From assembly GCA_030595835.1 (NCBI GenBank), contig JAUVLG010000025.1:1-33217 (forward strand): a stretch of 33,217 bases of DNA, given 5' to 3'. Under the pieces are notes generated by a model. The model did no database searches. It saw nothing but the letters and a program-made list of their open reading frames with translations, and was not told the DNA's origin. The stretch comes from Candidatus Eiseniibacteriota bacterium. Its GTDB lineage: Bacteria > Joyebacterota > Joyebacteria > Joyebacterales > Joyebacteraceae. A program made the translations under genes and the position numbers. Positions 22,461 to 30,788 of the stretch are shown one piece after another; position 1 is the stretch's first letter, and every line of letters starts with the position of its first letter.

Positions 22461-23876
22461 TTGGACTCCACAACAGCACGGAAGCTCATCGCTGAGATCG
22501 GCCCGCAAGTGGTCGGGGCCAAGGTCGCTGCCGTCCTGGCGCCCGGCGCCGACTGCCTGATCCTTGAGCTGTCCGGCGAGCGCCGCCTGTTCTTCGGCGC
22601 CGTCACGTTGAAGGCGCTGCCGATCCTCTTCCTTCTGAACGACTCCACGCTCTTACCCGCGCCGGGGCGCGCGGGCGTGCCGCCCTTCGCGGCGCAACTG
22701 CGCGGCTCCACGATCGTATCTCTCGCCCCGCTCGATGACCGGCCCGGAGCCGTCGTCCACATCAGATGGACCAGCCAGGCGGGCCGCACGATCGAGAAAC
22801 GGCTGACCGTCGACCTCGGGCGCAATCCGTCACTGTCTCTCACGGACGCGCGTGCCGAGGAAGTGTCCGCGACCCCCAAGACCGCCGCCACGGCGCCGAC
22901 CGTCGCCAGGTGGCATGACGACCGAGGCAGACCGCACGCCAGGCTGTCCTCGGAGGACCGCAATGAGCCCGCGGAAAAGACCCACAGATTTGAATCGCTG
23001 AACGCCGCCGCCTGCTTCATGTTCACCGAGCTGTGGCCGGAGCTGAACCTGACGCGACGCCGTGACGCGCTCGAACGGATCGTCGAGCGCCGCCTCAAGC
23101 GAACGCGCCGCGCGATGGACAAGGTCCAGATCGAGATCGATGACTCCGGGAACGCCGACCAGTACCGGCACATGGGTCAGCTGCTGCTGACGCGTCAGGC
23201 CGAGATCGGACGGGGAAAGACCAGCGTCACTCTCACGGACTACGACGGTGAGACACCCGTCGTGATCGAACTCGACCCCAGGCTCGGTCCGCAGCAGAAC
23301 GCCGAGACCTTCTTCCGGCGCGCACGCAAAGCTGAGCGCAGGAGCGAACGGGCGCCCGTCCGTCTGGGAGAGCTGGAAGAAAAGGCCGAGGATTTCCAGA
23401 GAGTGGCCGAGTCGCTCGCCGGCGCGTCACCCGATGACATCACCGTGCTCGAGGAGCGCTTTCTGCCGACCCGGCCTGTGGTCTCGGATAGGAAGGCGCC
23501 GAAGGAACGCGTCAGATTCAGGACCTACAGGATCTCGGGCGGCTGGGAGGTCCTGGTCGGGAAATCGAACCAGGACAATGATCTTCTGACCCACAAGATG
23601 GCGCGTCCTGACGACCTGTGGTTCCACGCGCGGCAGGTCGCCGGCTCGCACGTCGTTCTAAGGAAGTCCGGGCACAAGGCGGAGCCGGACAAGCAGGCCA
23701 TTCTTGAGGCAGCCGCGATAGCGGCGTTCCACAGCAAGGCCGGCAAGTCCTCGAAGGTCTCAGTCTGCTACACCGAGAAGCGGCACGTGAGAAAGGTGCG
23801 CGGTGGCAAGCCCGGGCTGGCCGCCGTTGCGCGAGAGAAGGTCGTTCTGGTGAGGCCGAAGCTACCTGAGAGCTGA
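22461..23876 (+). CDS. rqcH: RqcH/NFACT family ribosome-quality-control protein
   Basis: The only plus-strand gene, 471 aa from TTG at 22461 (GGAG seven nt upstream; residues start LDSTTARKLIAEIG as the family does). The ORF-track start at 22368 adds 31 residues that do not fit. The NFACT-N domain spans about residues 1-190, followed by a short helical middle and the NFACT-R domain near the end (WEVLVGKSNQDNDLLTHK, DLWFHARQVAGSHVVLR). In B. subtilis RqcH adds alanine tails to stalled chains on split 50S subunits. The DR pair needed for tailing is kept (PLDDRP aligning to the GLDRI segment). It is shorter than the roughly 570-aa Bacillus protein, mostly in the middle. Older databases call it fibronectin-binding protein. 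Confidence 0.88.
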   Translation: MDSTTARKLIAEIGPQVVGAKVAAVLAPGADCLILELSGERRLFFGAVTLKALPILFLLNDSTLLPAPGRAGVPPFAAQLRGSTIVSLAPLDDRPGAVVHIRWTSQAGRTIEKRLTVDLGRNPSLSLTDARAEEVSATPKTAATAPTVARWHDDRGRPHARLSSEDRNEPAEKTHRFESLNAAACFMFTELWPELNLTRRRDALERIVERRLKRTRRAMDKVQIEIDDSGNADQYRHMGQLLLTRQAEIGRGKTSVTLTDYDGETPVVIELDPRLGPQQNAETFFRRARKAERRSERAPVRLGELEEKAEDFQRVAESLAGASPDDITVLEERFLPTRPVVSDRKAPKERVRFRTYRISGGWEVLVGKSNQDNDLLTHKMARPDDLWFHARQVAGSHVVLRKSGHKAEPDKQAILEAAAIAAFHSKAGKSSKVSVCYTEKRHVRKVRGGKPGLAAVAREKVVLVRPKLPES

Positions 23877-23927
23877 CGCGCCGGCGCCGGCGGAATCCCG
23901 CGCCTTCGGCGGCACCCACCGCGCCCG
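23877..23927. other. Convergent gap between rqcH and msrB
   Basis: About 50 nt, very GC-rich, with the overlapping palindromic string CGCGCCGGCGCCGGCG. It is where the opposing transcripts meet. No T-run follows on either strand, so a standard intrinsic terminator is not supported. Confidence 0.4.
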
Positions 23928-24326
23928 CTACTCCTCTTCCCTGAACTCCAGCGACACTGAGTTGACACAGTAACGCATACCGGTGGGATCAGGTCCGTCG
24001 GCAAACAGATGGCCGAGGTGCCCGCCGCACCTGGCGCAGAGAACCTCCGTCCGCTCCCGTTCCAGGGAGTGATCGGGCGCCGTGGTCACGCTGTCACGGC
24101 CGACCACCGCCCAGAAGCTGGGCCATCCGCTCCCCGACTCGAACTTCGTCTCCGAACTGAAGAGCTCGTTGCCGCATGCGGCGCAGAGAAACACACCGTC
24201 CTTGCGGAAGCGGTAGTACTCCCCCGAGTCCGGTAGCTCGGTGCCCTTTTCCCGGAGAACTCTGTACTGCTCCCTGGTCAGGAGCTTCTTCCACTCGTCG
24301 TCCGTCTTCAGGATCCGCTCTGGCAT
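23928..24326 (-). CDS. msrB: Peptide methionine-R-sulfoxide reductase
   Basis: A 132-aa MsrB that reduces methionine-R-sulfoxide in proteins. The zinc cysteines are Cys48/Cys51 and Cys97/Cys100, the substrate motif GSGWPSF is at 65-71 and the catalytic cysteine is Cys120 in RYCVNSVSL. No signal peptide, so it is cytoplasmic. A recycling cysteine is not obvious, so the reductant may act directly. The ATG at 24326 overlaps the end of the upstream DUF374 gene by 19 nt. Confidence 0.97.
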   Translation of the reverse strand: MPERILKTDDEWKKLLTREQYRVLREKGTELPDSGEYYRFRKDGVFLCAACGNELFSSETKFESGSGWPSFWAVVGRDSVTTAPDHSLERERTEVLCARCGGHLGHLFADGPDPTGMRYCVNSVSLEFREEE

Positions 24327-25003
24327 GACAGCCCCACCTTCTCATCCGCGGCCGTCGTCAGCTCCATCAGTGCGCTGTCCAGTTCCGCAAGCTCAAGACT
24401 GCCGTCCGCGGCGCGCGCCAGCGGCTTGCCCAGTACGATGAGACACCTCGAGAACGGCCCGGGCAGCATGTACAAGCACCACGTCTGCCGGATCCTCCAC
24501 GACGTGCGCGCGGTCGTCGCGACGGGGATGATGGGGTAACCGAGCTTCTGCGCCAGATAGAGGATCCCGGGCTTCGACTCGTGTGCGGGCCCGCTGGGGC
24601 CGTCCACGGCGAACGCGGCGGAGTACCCGGACTCAAGAGCCCGCTTCATCTCGATCAGCACCCTGGCACCACCGCGCTTGCTCGAACCTCTGACTATGAG
24701 GTAACCCAGTCTGGTCATGATGCCCGCCTGGATCCTGCCGGCCCACGAGAGGTCGGTCATGACGGCTATACCCTGGTGGCGGAATGTCGGGAGCAGCAGG
24801 AACTGCCGCCCGTGCCAGAATGCGTAGAGCACGTTCGTCGGATCGAGCGCAGCGGTCTCCGGGTGAACGTCCCTCTCTATCCGGAGGGTCCGCGCGTACG
24901 CGCGAATCAGCACGCTCGCCAGGGACGAGATGAATCCCACGAACATCTCCGAACGCGTGATGCGACGTCTGAAGCTGCTCAGTCGGGAACGCTTTCGAGC
25001 CAT
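24308..25003 (-). CDS. DUF374 lysophospholipid acyltransferase-like protein
   Basis: A 231-aa protein of the DUF374 family, related to membrane acyltransferases and to the LpxL group. It begins with a basic stretch and one hydrophobic segment (FVGFISSLASVLIRAYA), then FWHGRQFLLLPTF (the conserved histidine region), LGYLIVRGSSKRGGARVL, and FAVDGPSGPAHESKPGILYLAQKLGYPIIPV. It probably acylates a lipid at the inner membrane; the acceptor is unknown. I use the ATG at 25003 with GGAGG 11 nt upstream over the one at 25039, though either is possible. The end overlaps msrB. Confidence 0.88.
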   Translation of the reverse strand: MARKRSRLSSFRRRITRSEMFVGFISSLASVLIRAYARTLRIERDVHPETAALDPTNVLYAFWHGRQFLLLPTFRHQGIAVMTDLSWAGRIQAGIMTRLGYLIVRGSSKRGGARVLIEMKRALESGYSAAFAVDGPSGPAHESKPGILYLAQKLGYPIIPVATTARTSWRIRQTWCLYMLPGPFSRCLIVLGKPLARAADGSLELAELDSALMELTTAADEKVGLSCQSGS

Positions 25004-25092
25004 CCGGTCTGGCCCTCCTTGCACATGGACCGCGCGCATCGATGGTCGCCGCCCGGCGGCGCTTGTGCGTACCGCCCGCGTGCCTCCGCCCG

Positions 25093-26364
25093 CTAGCCCA
25101 GATCGGCCACGCGACCCATGAAGAGAATGCTGCCCGTGGCGTTGTCACGGATGACGAACAGGAACGGATGGTCTGCCCTGAAGATCGTCTCCCGTTCCAT
25201 TGCCAACCGTGCCATCACCACCGCCGTCGCCGCGGCGGCCTCCGTGCCCTCCTCGTTGACGGCGACAAATGCCTTGTGGAAGACCTTGTCGATCCAGAGG
25301 TCATTGCGGTCGCTCATGCCGGAGAAGTCGGCCCTCCCCTCGAAGAACGCGTCCTGGATGCCGAGTGCCTTCAGGTGACCGGAGATCTCCTCGGTACCCC
25401 ACGTCATCTCGAATCGTGGGAAGTAGACCTTGAGTTTCAGCTCCCGGAGACGACCAGACCAGTCGGATAGCATCTCGGGGGTCAGGCTCGCCTCGAGCAC
25501 CTCAAGGCCTTTCGACCCGCCGGTGCGAGGTAGAAGCACGAGCATCGAGATTTCCTCGCCCACGTAGGGCATCTCCAGCACCTGAACGACGTCGTTCTCG
25601 AGATACTGGAAATCGTCCTTCTGGTACATCATCGGGACGGTCGAATCACCATGGGCCCCGTGGAAGGTGGCTTCAGTAGTCTTCTCTTCATCAAACCTGG
25701 CGGCCCACTGGCCCTTGAAGTAGATGGCGTTCGTCAGCACCAGTACGGTCAATCTATCGACACCGTCCGGGGGAATGAGGTCCTTGATCTTCTCGCGGGT
25801 CTCACCCTCCACCCACTGGTTGATCCTGACCCTCTCCGCCTCCGCGTTGCCCACGAAATCCGCGACGTTGAACCCGCCGCCGAAGTGCCTCTCAATGAGA
25901 TCCAGGAACGACACCTTGAACGGATAGTCGTGCTGCCCCCAGAGACTGTTGGCGATGTGGAGCTCGTAGCCGCGCGTCTCGCGGGAAGCGACCAGGCCCT
26001 CCTGAAGAGCAGCGCACGAGGCGCCCACACGCTCGCGGCTGATGAACTGGGCCGCACTCGGAACGTCCCCCGTCGGGAAGTGCAGCACCGTCGCCATCTC
26101 GTACTCGGTATTGCCCCGCGCACCCGCGGCCGTCATCGTCAGCGCCGTCGAGATGCTGTAGGGCGAGAAGAAGAGGTTGCCGTCCCCGGCCAATCTGCCG
26201 TAGAGATCGAACGCGAACTCGTTCCCGCCGTCGACCAGCGCGCCGATGTCCTCACTGGACGCCTCGGCCGCCGGCTCCTCACTGCCGCATCCGGCCGTAA
26301 TGGGAACGGCCAGCACTGCAAGAACGAGCAGCGAGACCACTCCGCGCGATGTAGTCGCTCTCAT
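25093..26364 (-). CDS. Serpin-family protease inhibitor, lipoprotein
   Basis: A 423-aa serpin with an N-terminal signal (VVSLLVLAVLAVPITAGC) ending in lipobox TAGC, so it should be a lipoprotein. The serpin core begins FAFDLYGRLAGDGNLFFSPYSISTALTMTAAGARGNT. Conserved late segments are present: VLTNAIYFKGQW, LPRTGG, FPRFEMTW and HPFLFVIRDNATGSILFMGRV. The hinge EEGTEAAAAT fits an inhibitory serpin (small residues at P12-P9). Aligning the reactive loop to alpha-1-antitrypsin places P1 at Leu387 and P1' at Ala388, suggesting a chymotrypsin- or elastase-like target. It follows the S9 peptidase by 49 nt. The ATG has GGAGG six nt upstream. Confidence 0.95.
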   Translation of the reverse strand: MRATTSRGVVSLLVLAVLAVPITAGCGSEEPAAEASSEDIGALVDGGNEFAFDLYGRLAGDGNLFFSPYSISTALTMTAAGARGNTEYEMATVLHFPTGDVPSAAQFISRERVGASCAALQEGLVASRETRGYELHIANSLWGQHDYPFKVSFLDLIERHFGGGFNVADFVGNAEAERVRINQWVEGETREKIKDLIPPDGVDRLTVLVLTNAIYFKGQWAARFDEEKTTEATFHGAHGDSTVPMMYQKDDFQYLENDVVQVLEMPYVGEEISMLVLLPRTGGSKGLEVLEASLTPEMLSDWSGRLRELKLKVYFPRFEMTWGTEEISGHLKALGIQDAFFEGRADFSGMSDRNDLWIDKVFHKAFVAVNEEGTEAAAATAVVMARLAMERETIFRADHPFLFVIRDNATGSILFMGRVADLG

Positions 26365-26413
26365 CTTCGCCCTCCTTCCTTCTGCCCGGACGAACCGAAC
26401 AGAACAGCGTCGG

Positions 26414-28912
26414 TCATTCCGTCATCCCTGTCGATCCCGGCTCGGGCGCATTCTTGACGTACTCGTCCAACCACTGCTGCGTCTCCCACAAGAGGTGCAG
26501 AAGCGACTCGCGCGCACGGTAGCTGTGGCTCTCGTACGGCAGCATGACCAGCCGCACGGTCGCACCGTGCCCCTTGAGCGCGCTGTAGAACCGCTCGCTC
26601 TGCATGGGGAACGTCCCGGGATTGCTGTCCTCCGCGCCGTGCACCAGCAGGATGGGCTCTTCGATCTTATCCGCGTGCATAAACGGCGACATCTCGAAAT
26701 AGACCTCGGGCGCCTCCCACAGCGAGCGATCCTCGGACTGGAACCCGAACGGAGTGAGCGTCCGGTTGTAGGCGCCGGTCCGCGCCAGACCCGCGGCGAA
26801 GAAATCGGAGTGCGCCAGCAGGTTCGCCGCCATGAAGGCGCCGTAGGAATGCCCGCCGATCGCGATGCGGTGCCTGTCCGCAACACCTCGTCCGACGACC
26901 TCGTCGACCGCCGCAGCGGCGCTTGAGACCAGTTGCTCGACATAGGAGTCGTTGGGCTCGGCGTCACCCTCGCCGATGATGGGCATGGTCGGCCCGTCCA
27001 GCGCAGCGTAGCCCTGTGTGAGCCACAGCACGGGCGACCACCAGCCGACCCAGTCGAATCTGTACGGAGAGTCGTCGACCTGCCCGGCGGCATCGGCGCT
27101 CTTGAACTCGCGCGGGTAGGCCCACATGAGCATGGGAAGGGGACCGTCCGCCTCCGGATCGTAACCCGCCGGCGTGTAGAGCGTCGCGGTCAGATCCAGC
27201 CCGTCCTCACGCTTGTAGCGGATGAGCTCCTTCTGGATACCCTTGAGCTGCGGCGTGGGATGCGGGAAGAACGTCAACTGCCGGAGCGTCCCGTCCACGA
27301 GGTCACGCATGAAGTAGTTCGGGATCTCATCCACTGACTCGCGTCGCGTGATGATGCGACGCGCCTCCTTGTTCATCACGAGCACCGGGCGTTCGTAGTA
27401 CGGCGCCTCCGAGCGAAACAGACGGTTCGTCTCCTTGTGGTACGTATCGAACGCGTCGAGGAACGGTCTGTTCCCTTCGGGGGACGCCCCGTCGCCGATG
27501 AGGAAGATGGTGTTGGCGTCATCGGCGGTCAGAAGCACGCTGCGCCCGTACTCGTTCCGCACCGTCACGGGCGCACCGGGGTCGTTGTACTTGTCCTCCC
27601 AGGAGTAGTCCATCAGGAGCTCCGGTGGTATCTCTGGCGCACCGGGCTGGATCTTCCACGTCCGTATCCTGCGATCGTCCCACCACCACTCACCGGCTAT
27701 GGCCAGTCCGTCGTGGCCCCAGTAGACGCCGTCGTAGCGCAGCTCGAACGTCATCCACGCCGTCGGCTCTCCGTCGAACGGGGCGGGCAGCAGAAAGAGC
27801 CTGTCCCTCTCGGCAGCCTCCGCACCCGCGTCGCCCCCGTCCAGGGCCTCCGCCCAGCAGAGCGTGGCCGGGGCGTCGGCCCGCCACACCACACTGCGTG
27901 GACCGGTCTGCGCGCTCCCGCGCGCGATTGGTATCTGCTCGCGGAGAGGATGGTCGGCCACTGTGTGCACGACCTCACCCTCGAGATCCCAGACCTCAAT
28001 GAGGAGTGGGAAACGGTGGCTGGGCACGGTGTACGAGTAGGGCCGGTGCAGCGACTGGACAAGGATGTAGCGTCCGTCCGGCGACGGATCGAAGTCCCAC
28101 GTAATCGCGGGCGGCCCTACGGCCGTCACCGTGCCGTCTAGCTCGACCAGCGCGAGCTGGGACGTGAGGTACAGCTCGAAGAGCACCTCGTCGTGCGGGT
28201 TCTTGAGCAGGTCCTGATACGTCCGGGCGGGCGTCTTCGTTCCGATGTTCTCCTGAATGATGGGACCCGCAGGAACCCGCGGAGCTTCGAGCGCCGCTGC
28301 GTCGCTCCGGTCAGCGCTGACCAGACAGCAGATGAGCGTCTCGCCGTCGTCGAGCCACGCGGGCGCCTCCCCCGCCGTCAGGCTCACGATGGGACCGGTG
28401 AGCGGGCGGGCACGACCGGTCTGCACGTCGGCCACCCACAGCTCCACGCCCCGCGCGGTCGTATTCGTGAACGCCACGCGGGCGCCGCCGGGCGCCCACC
28501 GGACGTTCGTGATCCGGGGACTGTCGGGCAGTCCGGTGACCGGCCGCGACTCGAGGTCATCGATGCGGACGAACTCGAGCCTGTTGTTCGGCCACACGCG
28601 GCTCGGCGAGAAGCTGTCGGGCTTGATCCGAAGTCCCGCGAGCTTGAGCTCCGGCTCGGCCAGCTCGGCGATGGACGGGTAACCGGGCCGCGATATCAAG
28701 ACACCCCACTCCCTGGTCGGCCCTATGTTGAGCCGGGGCGTCTTCGGTGTATCGATGATGTCGACGAGCGCCTGGTCCGGCACGCGGTAGACGGCGTCCT
28801 CCACTGCCGGCGCGGCTGCGGCGCACGTCAGCACAACGAGGATCGCGCCTGTGGTCGCGGCGACACGGCCGCGGTGATCTGAACGTCTTGTCATGTTCCT
28901 TCGCATCGTCAC
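26414..28912 (-). CDS. Exported S9 family peptidase (glutamyl endopeptidase-like)
   Basis: An 832-aa prolyl-oligopeptidase-fold protease. It has a signal peptide (AATTGAILVVLTCAAAAPAV), a beta-propeller part (about residues 40-580) and a C-terminal alpha/beta-hydrolase domain. The catalytic triad is Ser689 (GGHSYGAF), Asp762 (GAEDSNPG) and His796 (YESHSYRA). The GGHSYGAFMAANLLAHSDFF stretch and the IPNYFMRDL segment resemble the S9D glutamyl endopeptidases of plants and bacteria, so cleavage after Glu is possible but not proven. I favour the GTG at 28912, spaced eight nt from AGGAG, over the ATGs at 28906 and 28894. It starts five nt after the methyltransferase stop and precedes the serpin. 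Confidence 0.92.
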   Translation of the reverse strand: MTMRRNMTRRSDHRGRVAATTGAILVVLTCAAAAPAVEDAVYRVPDQALVDIIDTPKTPRLNIGPTREWGVLISRPGYPSIAELAEPELKLAGLRIKPDSFSPSRVWPNNRLEFVRIDDLESRPVTGLPDSPRITNVRWAPGGARVAFTNTTARGVELWVADVQTGRARPLTGPIVSLTAGEAPAWLDDGETLICCLVSADRSDAAALEAPRVPAGPIIQENIGTKTPARTYQDLLKNPHDEVLFELYLTSQLALVELDGTVTAVGPPAITWDFDPSPDGRYILVQSLHRPYSYTVPSHRFPLLIEVWDLEGEVVHTVADHPLREQIPIARGSAQTGPRSVVWRADAPATLCWAEALDGGDAGAEAAERDRLFLLPAPFDGEPTAWMTFELRYDGVYWGHDGLAIAGEWWWDDRRIRTWKIQPGAPEIPPELLMDYSWEDKYNDPGAPVTVRNEYGRSVLLTADDANTIFLIGDGASPEGNRPFLDAFDTYHKETNRLFRSEAPYYERPVLVMNKEARRIITRRESVDEIPNYFMRDLVDGTLRQLTFFPHPTPQLKGIQKELIRYKREDGLDLTATLYTPAGYDPEADGPLPMLMWAYPREFKSADAAGQVDDSPYRFDWVGWWSPVLWLTQGYAALDGPTMPIIGEGDAEPNDSYVEQLVSSAAAAVDEVVGRGVADRHRIAIGGHSYGAFMAANLLAHSDFFAAGLARTGAYNRTLTPFGFQSEDRSLWEAPEVYFEMSPFMHADKIEEPILLVHGAEDSNPGTFPMQSERFYSALKGHGATVRLVMLPYESHSYRARESLLHLLWETQQWLDEYVKNAPEPGSTGMTE

Positions 28913-28917
28913 GTCCG

Positions 28918-29649
28918 CTACTCCTTCTCAATAACCGCCGCGTAGACCGCGCCGCTTGTTCCGAACAGCTTGGCGACTCGCCAGCCCGTGCCTCTGAGGA
29001 GCTTCTTCATCTCATCAGGAGAGACGATCAGGTAGTCGAACCACGGTGTGATGTAGGTCTGATATCTCACGCGAATTCTGAGCTGCCCCGGCATCCGACC
29101 GCGCCTGCGGTTGCGCCAGTGGTAGCTCTTGTGACACTTGCTGGTCGTGGCGTGGGGGTTCACGCTCTCCACTACGATGCGGGCGTCGTCGTTCGTGATA
29201 CTCCGGTATCTAGCCAGCAGCCACTTCGCGCGCTTGGCGTCGCCGAAGAGCCCGAAGTTGTTACCAAACATGACGATGGTGTCGAACTTGCCGAGCCTCT
29301 TCGAGATCTTCGTCACCGCGAGGACACGCGCCTTCCTGAGCCCGCGCAGCTTCGCGACCTTGATCGCGAGCGGCGACACATCGATACCGAGAACATCGTG
29401 ACCCCGAGCCTGAAGATAGAGCGAGTGCCTGCCGGCGCCGCATCCGACATCGAGCACGCGGCCATGAGCGTGGGCCACCGCCTTCCGAAGGTGCGATCCC
29501 CAGTCCCTGTATGCGGTGAAGTACATCTCGGGCCCGCTCGACACGTCGACGTAGCCGTCGTCCCGCTCGACGATCTCGTAGCCGCTCTTGCCATGGTAGT
29601 GGTCGTAGATCTCGCGACCGTATGCGTCCTGGTGTTTCTTGAGCGTCAT
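28918..29649 (-). CDS. SAM-dependent methyltransferase (class I)
   Basis: A 243-aa Rossmann-fold methyltransferase. Motif I is VLDVGCGAG at about residues 65-73 with the acidic end of strand 2 at GID (88-90). IVMFGNNFGLFGD fits the region around motif IV. The basic segment HKSYHWRNRRRGRMPG and the C-terminal RVRYQTYITPWFDYLIVSPDEMKKLL give no substrate. The start at 29649 has GGAG six nt upstream and overlaps the stop of the glycosidase-like lipoprotein as ATGA. The product is cytoplasmic although the neighbours on both sides are exported. Confidence 0.9.
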   Translation of the reverse strand: MTLKKHQDAYGREIYDHYHGKSGYEIVERDDGYVDVSSGPEMYFTAYRDWGSHLRKAVAHAHGRVLDVGCGAGRHSLYLQARGHDVLGIDVSPLAIKVAKLRGLRKARVLAVTKISKRLGKFDTIVMFGNNFGLFGDAKRAKWLLARYRSITNDDARIVVESVNPHATTSKCHKSYHWRNRRRGRMPGQLRIRVRYQTYITPWFDYLIVSPDEMKKLLRGTGWRVAKLFGTSGAVYAAVIEKE

Positions 29650-30788
29650 CTTGTTCTCCGGCCAGCGACCGAGTTCCAGTAGTCCCTGACGTTGTGGTAC
29701 GCCTGCCTGGGCGTCCCGTCTGCGTTTACGATACCCGCGTGGCACCTCCACCCGGCCTCCCACTCCGTAGGGGCGATGTGGGAATAGGTGATGTCCTGGA
29801 AGTGCAGGAAGTTGATGCCGACTACCTGCGGATCCTCATAGGCCATTGCGAGTGTCCCGTACCACTGCTCGGCCTGCCACTCCTCCGAGTAACCTCCTGC
29901 TGGCTCGTGGACCCACGACCAGCCGTGCTGGTGCTGGGAATCCGTCTCGGCCGGATAGAAAACCTCCCAGATGAAGATGTCCTTCCCCACGCTCTCGAGG
30001 TCGTCGAGAGCGTCTCTCATATCGTCCAGGTCGCCGTCCTGAAGCGTCCCGTAGTGGTACTCGATGGCAATGACCTCGAAGTCGGTCCCCCCGGCGACGA
30101 GCTCGAGAGCGCCGTCTACCTCGTGGACCGCGTTCGGGGGAATCTGCTCGTGGTAGTCGCTCCAGGAACCGAACGAGATCGCGATCCTGCAGTCCTGGTC
30201 CACCGCCCGCATCACTCCCACCTGCCAGGCTAGCCATTCTTTCCACTGGTCCCACGACAACCCGTCGCCGCCCGAGTTGACCTCGAGACCGATCCACCAC
30301 AACTCGATGTCGTCCTGATAGCGCTCGACGATCGCCTCGATCAGCTCGCCGTACTGCGTCCTCAGCTCCGGGTTTGCGTAGGAGTTGTCAATCCAGCCGG
30401 GCAGCTCACCCGCGATGAAGAAGTCACCTCCGCCCGCCGGCATGAACTCCGGGCCGAGGTTGATGACCCGGTGCACGTACGAGTGGTCGTCGACGAAGTC
30501 GTCCAGCTCGGTCCAATCGAACCCGTCGTCCGTGGGCTCGATCCCCGACCAGAAGTAGGGCGGCGCCGTCCAGGCGAGGTTCTCGCCCAGCGCCTCCTTG
30601 AGATCGTCTGCGTAGTTCCCGCCCAGGAACTGCTCGTGCCCCGCGCTGAATACGTGGAACATGAACGGGTCGAGCGCTCCTCCCTCCTGCAGCAGGTCGT
30701 CGACGGCGTTGCAGGAAACGAGACCGACGGCGGCGGCGACGAGAACAGTGGCGGATTGAATCACGTAGCGTGCTGTCACGGAACGCAT
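29646..30788 (-). CDS. Glycoside hydrolase-like lipoprotein
   Basis: A 380-aa protein with a signal segment and lipobox LVSC (Cys26). The mature part looks like a clan-A TIM barrel: WSGIEPTDDGFDWTELDDFV near residues 80-99, then ELWWIGLEVNSGG with Glu169, IAIEYHYG with Glu243, and IFIWEVFYPAE with Glu275 at the expected place of the nucleophile strand. I do not recognise the GH family; it is not a standard GH10, GH5 or GH42. The start may be the ATG at 30788 (GGGGAG close by) or the GTG at 30779, which overlaps the asparaginase stop as GTGA; both keep the signal. It also overlaps the methyltransferase start by four nt. Confidence 0.75.
   Translation of the reverse strand: MRSVTARYVIQSATVLVAAAVGLVSCNAVDDLLQEGGALDPFMFHVFSAGHEQFLGGNYADDLKEALGENLAWTAPPYFWSGIEPTDDGFDWTELDDFVDDHSYVHRVINLGPEFMPAGGGDFFIAGELPGWIDNSYANPELRTQYGELIEAIVERYQDDIELWWIGLEVNSGGDGLSWDQWKEWLAWQVGVMRAVDQDCRIAISFGSWSDYHEQIPPNAVHEVDGALELVAGGTDFEVIAIEYHYGTLQDGDLDDMRDALDDLESVGKDIFIWEVFYPAETDSQHQHGWSWVHEPAGGYSEEWQAEQWYGTLAMAYEDPQVVGINFLHFQDITYSHIAPTEWEAGWRCHAGIVNADGTPRQAYHNVRDYWNSVAGRRTR

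Noticed and set aside
22461-23876. Fibronectin-binding adhesin
   Set aside because: That old family name is misleading; there is no signal peptide, and the NFACT-N/NFACT-R architecture with the DR pair is that of RqcH.
25093-28912. Serpin as the specific inhibitor of the adjacent S9 peptidase
   Set aside because: Adjacency alone is suggestive, but S9 propeller proteases generally exclude folded inhibitors from the active site; not asserted as fact.
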